Positions 58,489 through 64,000 of a stretch of DNA of 64,000 bases are shown piece after piece; positions within the stretch are counted from its first letter, which is position 1, and every line of letters starts with the position of its first letter. A model generated the notes under the pieces. It ran no database searches, was not told the DNA's origin, and saw only the letters and a program-made list of their open reading frames with translations. The position numbers and the translations under genes were made by a program. This stretch comes from Eretmocerus hayati (lineage: Eukaryota > Arthropoda > Insecta > Hymenoptera > Aphelinidae). The stretch covers positions 114,825,838 through 114,889,837 of the forward strand of contig CM056744.1 of the NCBI GenBank assembly GCA_029851415.1. Direction: 5' to 3'.

Positions 58489-61400
58489 TTATAGCACATT
58501 ATACTCATTCACCAAAATAACATTCTGACCTTTACTGATATCTCCCCGTTTGACGTACAGCGCGTACAACTGGCGATTGTATTTTTTCATATGCAAATAT
58601 TGCCCTCCACCTGGAGCCGCTTGCTCCTCCGCTGCAATGTAAAAAATCGCGATTATTAAGATATTACCGGCAGAATAATCTCCATTTTAGCTTCAGGCGA
58701 CTTTTTGGTGATTCTGATCTCTGGTATTTCATGTTAGTTTAATAAGATCAAACTTGAAATTAGCCAGACAATAACAACAAAGCCACTTCTGCAATGCTAT
58801 AAGCGGCGATGGATCTGCTTGTGCAGGTTCTGACTCGATGGTTAGCGAAAAAATGAAATCCCACAAATATTTGTACTGAATCCTCATTGAATTTGATCAG
58901 CTTAGAACAGTAGTATGCATCTTTTTAAGTGCGTCAAGCTGATCCGCACAATTACAGTAATAAGAGCATATCGTGTCTGTTTCACTCATAGGATAATAAA
59001 ATGCGAAGAATAATTAATATACAGTGGCTCAAATTTTGATCCATCATAGTTCCATCAATTCCTTTCCTTTCAGAGATCTTCTTTATAATCATAAAACAAA
59101 ACTAACGAATGCTCAATATGAGCCAATCAGTAACATAGAAATATGAATTTTACCTGCGCCAAGATTTACTCTATTGTTGACACGTTGCGCGGGGGGAGCC
59201 GGGGGAGCAGGTCCGTTTCGATTATTAGCTTGCAAATTCACAACACCTGCAAGCACTCAAATATAAAGTGAAAATTTGCATCGCTTCCACGTTCGATGTG
59301 ATTTTCTCACTAAAAAAATGTGAATAAGCACCAATATCGAATGAGTGTCGAATTGGAACCCACAGTAGTTATTTGCAAGCATTTTCTAACTACGTGAAAG
59401 GAATGATTAGTGTTCAGAATATGCTGTTGAGTGCCATAGAAAAATCAATTCTACCTGGAAGCGAATGTTCCCCATTGTTTTCACGTTGCACACGATTAAC
59501 TATTCTGCTCCGATTGTGTAGTTCTTCATGTGCAGCACCTGGAGACACGGGAATACAGTAAGAGAATTCGTAATCTTTTCACCTTCTATGTGACCTTACT
59601 AGGTATGATGAATTTTCAAACGTATAAAAAAAATCCAATCATCAGGTGAATCGAAGACCCAAATTTGTTGGTAATCCACCTCAAAATTGGGAGAGGCGAG
59701 GCGAGAGGAATGATAAATGATCTGAAGGAGGTTGAGCTGAATAAAATGATGAATTTCACCTGGAAGTACGTCAACTTCATCGTCGCCATTTTGCTCACGG
59801 AGATCAATTCTGTTACCATCAACCTCTAAGTCCTCTCCGCCATCTAGAAATTCATTTAAGTACGGTTATCATATTTGAGTCTCGTCAAGCCCCCAATCTG
59901 ACTCTCTAGAATCTAGCTCCTCAATCGGCCAAAGGGATCAAAATAGGCGGCCAGACAGGATGAACAAAACAAACTTTCAAGAAACTCCAAACATAACGTA
60001 GCAGGAGTTATGAATCGATTCAGGTAGTGTGGTTGGGCCAGAATGGATGGAGAAATTCACCTCGAGGTATATCTTGGAAATCGCCGAAATGGTCAGGATT
60101 GGCTTGCTCGATCTCATTAGTAATGGTTCCGTTTCCAGCTCCTGAAAATACTTGTAATATAGCTACAGCATTCATACCCTTATGCCTCCCATCTAACTTA
60201 ATCAGCGATGAAATACTCAACCAGCATGGCATGTGATAGTGGTTGCTAATTCGAGTTGAGAAAATGAATACTAAGAAAATTCTCAAGCGTGTCCCATGTA
60301 TGATAAATAGCTCTGAAGTAAAAACAGTTGATCTGACTAAATTATAAAAATCACGCTAAAATGGGCTTTCTACAAATTTGACGTAATGCGAATAGTAAAC
60401 GGTTCTATTTCGAGAATTTTTATGTACACCATGGGCATTCCAAACAAGTCAATTTCAAATCGAGATGACTCGCAGCCATTCTGACTCTCTTAATTTATCC
60501 ATCCTGGTATCGAGACTTCATCAGTATGAGAAAGCTACACGTGTGTGTTGTAAAACATTGGAAAAATCAAACCCAATAGAATTTCTACATCGCTTTGGAT
60601 GGTAAATAGCATAGGAGACCTGTTCAAGATAGTGAATCATATGATATTATATCGAAAAATCATTACTCAGTGCTGCTGTAGAAGAATTTCGTGTATTTTG
60701 GTGATTCGTGGTTCCTCCAGGCCGAGAAATCGGCCCATTTTGCCAACCTACACCTCTTCTGTACTGATTCTGCTGAGCTGCGATTTGTTGACCAAGCCGA
60801 GCATCTAATTGTCTTGGCCAAGAATTCCGTCCATCTCGCCAGTTTTGGTTGAGCGTTTGCTGCTGGATACGATTTCCTTTGGACTGAAGATCCTTTACAC
60901 GATTGTCTGCAATTGAGAAATTCTTCGTGAGATGACTCAGCCGTTGATTTTATTGCACCCTTAACACAATACACATGCGACGGAAGTGAGTTAAATCTCA
61001 TACAGGCAGGGAAAGTGACTTCTTTGACTGATGGATACGGGCCATTTAAATCCTGTACCCACAAACTGGAATGAAAGCACCTTTTTATATCCAAGGTGGA
61101 TGCGTAGCTGATAAACTTTCTCATAACAGAGATTTCAATACAAAAGCTCAAATCCGAGGTTGAAATAGACCGCCAATCGAATTTTTCCTTATAATTGCAT
61201 CATACATCTTACTACGCATGTACAATGAAAGCCTTCATGTACGTCATTTTTGGGAGTTCTTAGATTCGTTTGAAGAACGTCTTTGGTATCACTATTCAAA
61301 AACATCACACATTTTCACAAAAGGATTGTTGAATCGTTCTTTTTTATAATTCGGAGGTGAATTGTACGAGTTCTGCAGACCACGTGCACTTGGCTTTGAC

Positions 61401-63711
61401 GGAAATGTGAGATCTATTCGGCCAGCTTTGGGAACATTTGCGGAAACCCACAAGTGCCATACAATTATTTTTCAACCGCTATAACTGACAGGTAGGAGAA
61501 CCCTCGATCTCATCTCCAAAACGTGATGAGACAATGTATAGATAAACTCCATCACTCTAGCCCCACAATATTCCAATAATTTCTCAAAGATTCCTTTCAA
61601 AGTTCCGTTTTGCTACGTCAACTTTTATGACTGGTTCTCAATCTGCGCCGGGTGAAGCAAGGATAAAGAGGACATTGTTGCTGATGTCAATTCATATTGT
61701 TCTTCATAAATGTCTTGGACAGTATTGTCCAAGTCTTGGAGTATAGACAATGGATATGCACAGAGTAGTGCATATCCATTGTCTATACTCCGAATGTTCG
61801 GATGCATAGACGAATGGACGAATGCTTTTTTTCTTTATAACGAGGATCACTTCGAAAAGGGGGAAATCATGAGAAATTCGTTTCGAATAGCTATGAAGTT
61901 TTTCTTATATAAAAGATGAGAAGTCTGCATGAATGTAAATAAATCGTACCTGTTAATGATTCAGTTTCATCTTCCGAGGAGGTCTCAATAGCGTCACTGG
62001 GATCTTTGTCCTCGTCTGTGTCGTCTTCAGATATACATGACTTGCTGTCAGAATCTTCTGCGCTCTCGTCTGCGCTACTACCGGAATCACCAAACTTTTT
62101 CTCAGACTCGTTCAGCTTTTCGTTCCTCTCTCCTAACTGCGGGGAGTCTTCATACTGGTTTTCCATGTCTTCATCAAATACAGTCGTTTTTTGCGAATTA
62201 TGATTCGGTGACTCATCCGGAACTTTCTCAAAAGATTCTTCGGGTTGTTGATCACGATGTTGATGTTTATCACGGAGGGCTTCAACATCTTTTGTTGCTT
62301 GCGGATTTCTTGTCGTTGATTCATTTCGCACTGAAACAGAATTTCGACAAATACGCTGTCTCTAAGCAAACCCATATTTGACTCAATAAATCCGTACACG
62401 ATTGTTCCATACACATGCCGCAGTGAATTAAGGGCTGTTCTTTCAAGAGACATATTCCGTTACAAGGATGCTTTGAGACTCTAAATACGGTTCATGCTGC
62501 ATTCGCCCAAAAATTTACTTCTATGTAGTTCAAAGATTAATTTCTATAGATATCTTAGCTTGCCGTGGATACTTGGTTATAGTCGCACTCCGAAGCCGCG
62601 CGGGGGATAAGTTAGTTAGTTCTATGAGACAGTTATGACTATTTCTGTAAGAACTCTCAGAAATGAATTTTTTCAGTGAGTTTACTGAAAAAAATTGGCA
62701 AATTTAAAAATGCGATGTACGCGATTATAACAGGAAAGTTTGTGAGACGATGAAGATTGGGAGGTGTGAGCATTTCTATGGAACGATGTATTAGTGAAAA
62801 CCGGAGTTGCAAGACCACGTGCTTATGTCCGCCTTGTAATCTGAGACGGTATGAAATCTGACAGGGATCAGTATGCTGAACTTAGATCAACCTACCCTTG
62901 TAATTCTCCAAGACTCTTCTTATATGTGTCGTGCTTGCTTCCTGACCCTTGCTGTTACTCGGCATGGTAGCATTTGGTGGGGTGTGCACACTAGCAAACG
63001 TCAACTTCCCATTTTTCAACAATGAAATAGTTCTGCCATAGGTCTTTTTAGCGACAGCTTTCCTGATTTCGTTTTTCTTGGCCTATTTGAAGGATCGATT
63101 CAATCCGATTAATTTTCTTGATGAACCAACAGTCGAAGATGACAAGAATGGATGACTGTTTCAGGCGAAGTTTAGTGATGACTTTGATAATAAATATAGA
63201 ACTAATATTTCAGAAACGTTTATCATCAAAATCCCGGATTTAGGTTGAAAAGTGAAGATCGACTTTTTGAAGAGTATTTAAAAAATGTTCGCATCATACA
63301 GAATGGCTAGTATTTTGATGTAGCCATGCCTTCGATTTTGTCATGGAGATATGTATATATGACTTGTATTTGCATAAGAAACCTTCATCACAAAGTTGAG
63401 AGATTTTGAGAAGAGTTTGGTGCTCTGGTAATTCATCGCAAGGTTTCAGGCAAATATTTGAATGCGAGCGAGGCGCTCTGAATTTTTCGTGGTTAATGGT
63501 TATTGTACAAATAAAAATTTATCCAACTATTTCGGTCGCTCACATATACAAAGCACAGGAAATCACAATAATGGTAGCGTTAATGAACGGGCACTTACTT
63601 TCTTCAATTTATCCTTGCGCACATTATCTTCTTTGTCTGAGTCTTCTTTTGGTTTAGTTGGGAAGGCAGCTCTCGTTTTCGCTTTCTTCTGCTCCCAGTC
63701 AGTGCCTGGAC
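58489..63711 (-). CDS. Multi-exon gene with duplicated phase-1 mini-exons (N-terminus outside window)
   Basis: Nine minus-strand exons: 63599-63711, 62896-63082, 61950-62330, 60667-60906, 60061-60141, 59760-59843, 59455-59538, 59154-59246 and 58489-58631. All have GT/AG borders and stay in frame (467 residues, partial). Order: Lys/Glu-rich, KKTYGRTISLLKNGKLTFAS, an acidic Ser/Asp stretch, a Q/N-rich exon, then four mini-exons of 81, 84, 84 and 93 nt with phase-1 borders. Exons ending VDVLP and EHSLP align (E-L...NRI...NG...LPG) and their donors share GT(G/A)(A/G)AATT, indicating tandem exon duplication. The last exon stops after LYVKRGDISKGQNVILVNEY. A donor inside it (GT at 58528-58529, exon end 58530) would instead join, in phase, to the BEN-like exons at 56573. 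I know no family for the N-terminal part. Confidence 0.55.
61738..61791. repeat. Perfect 24-bp hairpin
   Basis: Arms 61738-61761 and 61768-61791 are exact inverses (GGAGTATAGACAATGGATAT onward) with a 6-nt loop AGAGTA. It lies in an intron of the mini-exon gene. Confidence 0.85.
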
Positions 63712-64000
63712 CTGTATTGAATGGGTCAAAATAAGATGAGATAATAGAAGATTATTCTTATATATATAATATTCTTCGAATCGTTTTCTTGTTGTTTGCA
63801 TGCGTTATTCTCAACAGATGAGTGATAAAAAAATCAGAAAAATCGAGTAAAGCCAACACTTAGTGAGCAAGATTGGCGGGTAACTCAGTGGATAAGATTG
63901 ATTGTTATAGATCGTCATTCGGAAGAGTCAGTCAGTATTCTAGTCAGCAAAGACTCAAGAAATAACAAGGTAACTTTTTGTTAATGCTCCAACAATTCAT
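63712..64000. other. Presumed intron upstream of the minus-strand gene
   Basis: The first visible exon needs one base of a preceding codon, so more exons lie beyond the window end. No start exon is visible here. Confidence 0.4.

Noticed and set aside
1..64000. CRISPR array, tRNA or rRNA genes
   Set aside because: No regular spaced direct repeats with unique spacers, and no cloverleaf or rRNA core sequence noticed by eye.

Overview
The window looks like nuclear DNA of an insect, most likely a hymenopteran and plausibly a parasitoid wasp. The reasons are spliced genes with GT-AG introns, AT-rich DNA full of small terminal-inverted-repeat elements, an I-group LINE, an ankyrin protein whose C-terminus resembles the PRANC domain (known from poxviruses, Wolbachia and parasitoid wasps), and DUF4806- and BEN-type proteins that are multicopy in insects. 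No bacterial operon, CRISPR array, rRNA or tRNA was seen. The species is inference.

Layout. 1-17.6 kb: no convincing complete gene. It is a mosaic of non-autonomous DNA elements: a fold-back element, a GGGGAGAGTGGGGC-end element split by a Harbinger-like insertion, a CACTG-end element, and a CCCGAGTAG-end element with a nested MITE. There is one candidate Cys-rich exon at 15.1 kb and a possible promoter and first exon at 5 kb. 17,623-42,334: one I-group LINE (about 6.5 kb of its own sequence, 12-bp target duplication, A-tail) whose ORF2 is cut between the RT and RNase H domains by an 18,162-bp DNA transposon at 22,436-40,597. 42.9-46.0 kb: an essentially intronless ankyrin/PRANC-like gene with one frame break, followed by four long hairpins. 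46.9-52.7 kb: no gene recognised. 52.7-54.8 kb: a CACTG-end element with 545-bp inverted arms around a pogo/Tigger-like MITE. 55.3 kb: a 12-bp-periodic E-box array. 55.8-63.7 kb: minus-strand exons that can be joined in phase into one gene with a charged N-terminus, Q/N-rich middle, duplicated 81-93-nt mini-exons and a C-terminal BEN-like domain.

The most interesting unit is the 18-kb transposon. It has near-perfect terminal inverted repeats and a 2-bp target duplication, and removing it restores the LINE reading frame exactly. Thousands of bases of subterminal palindromic repeats lie at both ends in opposite orientation. It carries an intact 760-aa TNP2/CACTA-like transposase and, by manual splicing, an intact seven-exon gene for a 452-aa DUF4806-type protein. 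This layout parallels plant En/Spm, where a transposase (TNPD) works with a second protein (TNPA) that binds subterminal repeats. I infer that the DUF4806 protein could be the animal analogue. The transposon has itself been invaded by smaller elements, giving up to four levels of nesting.
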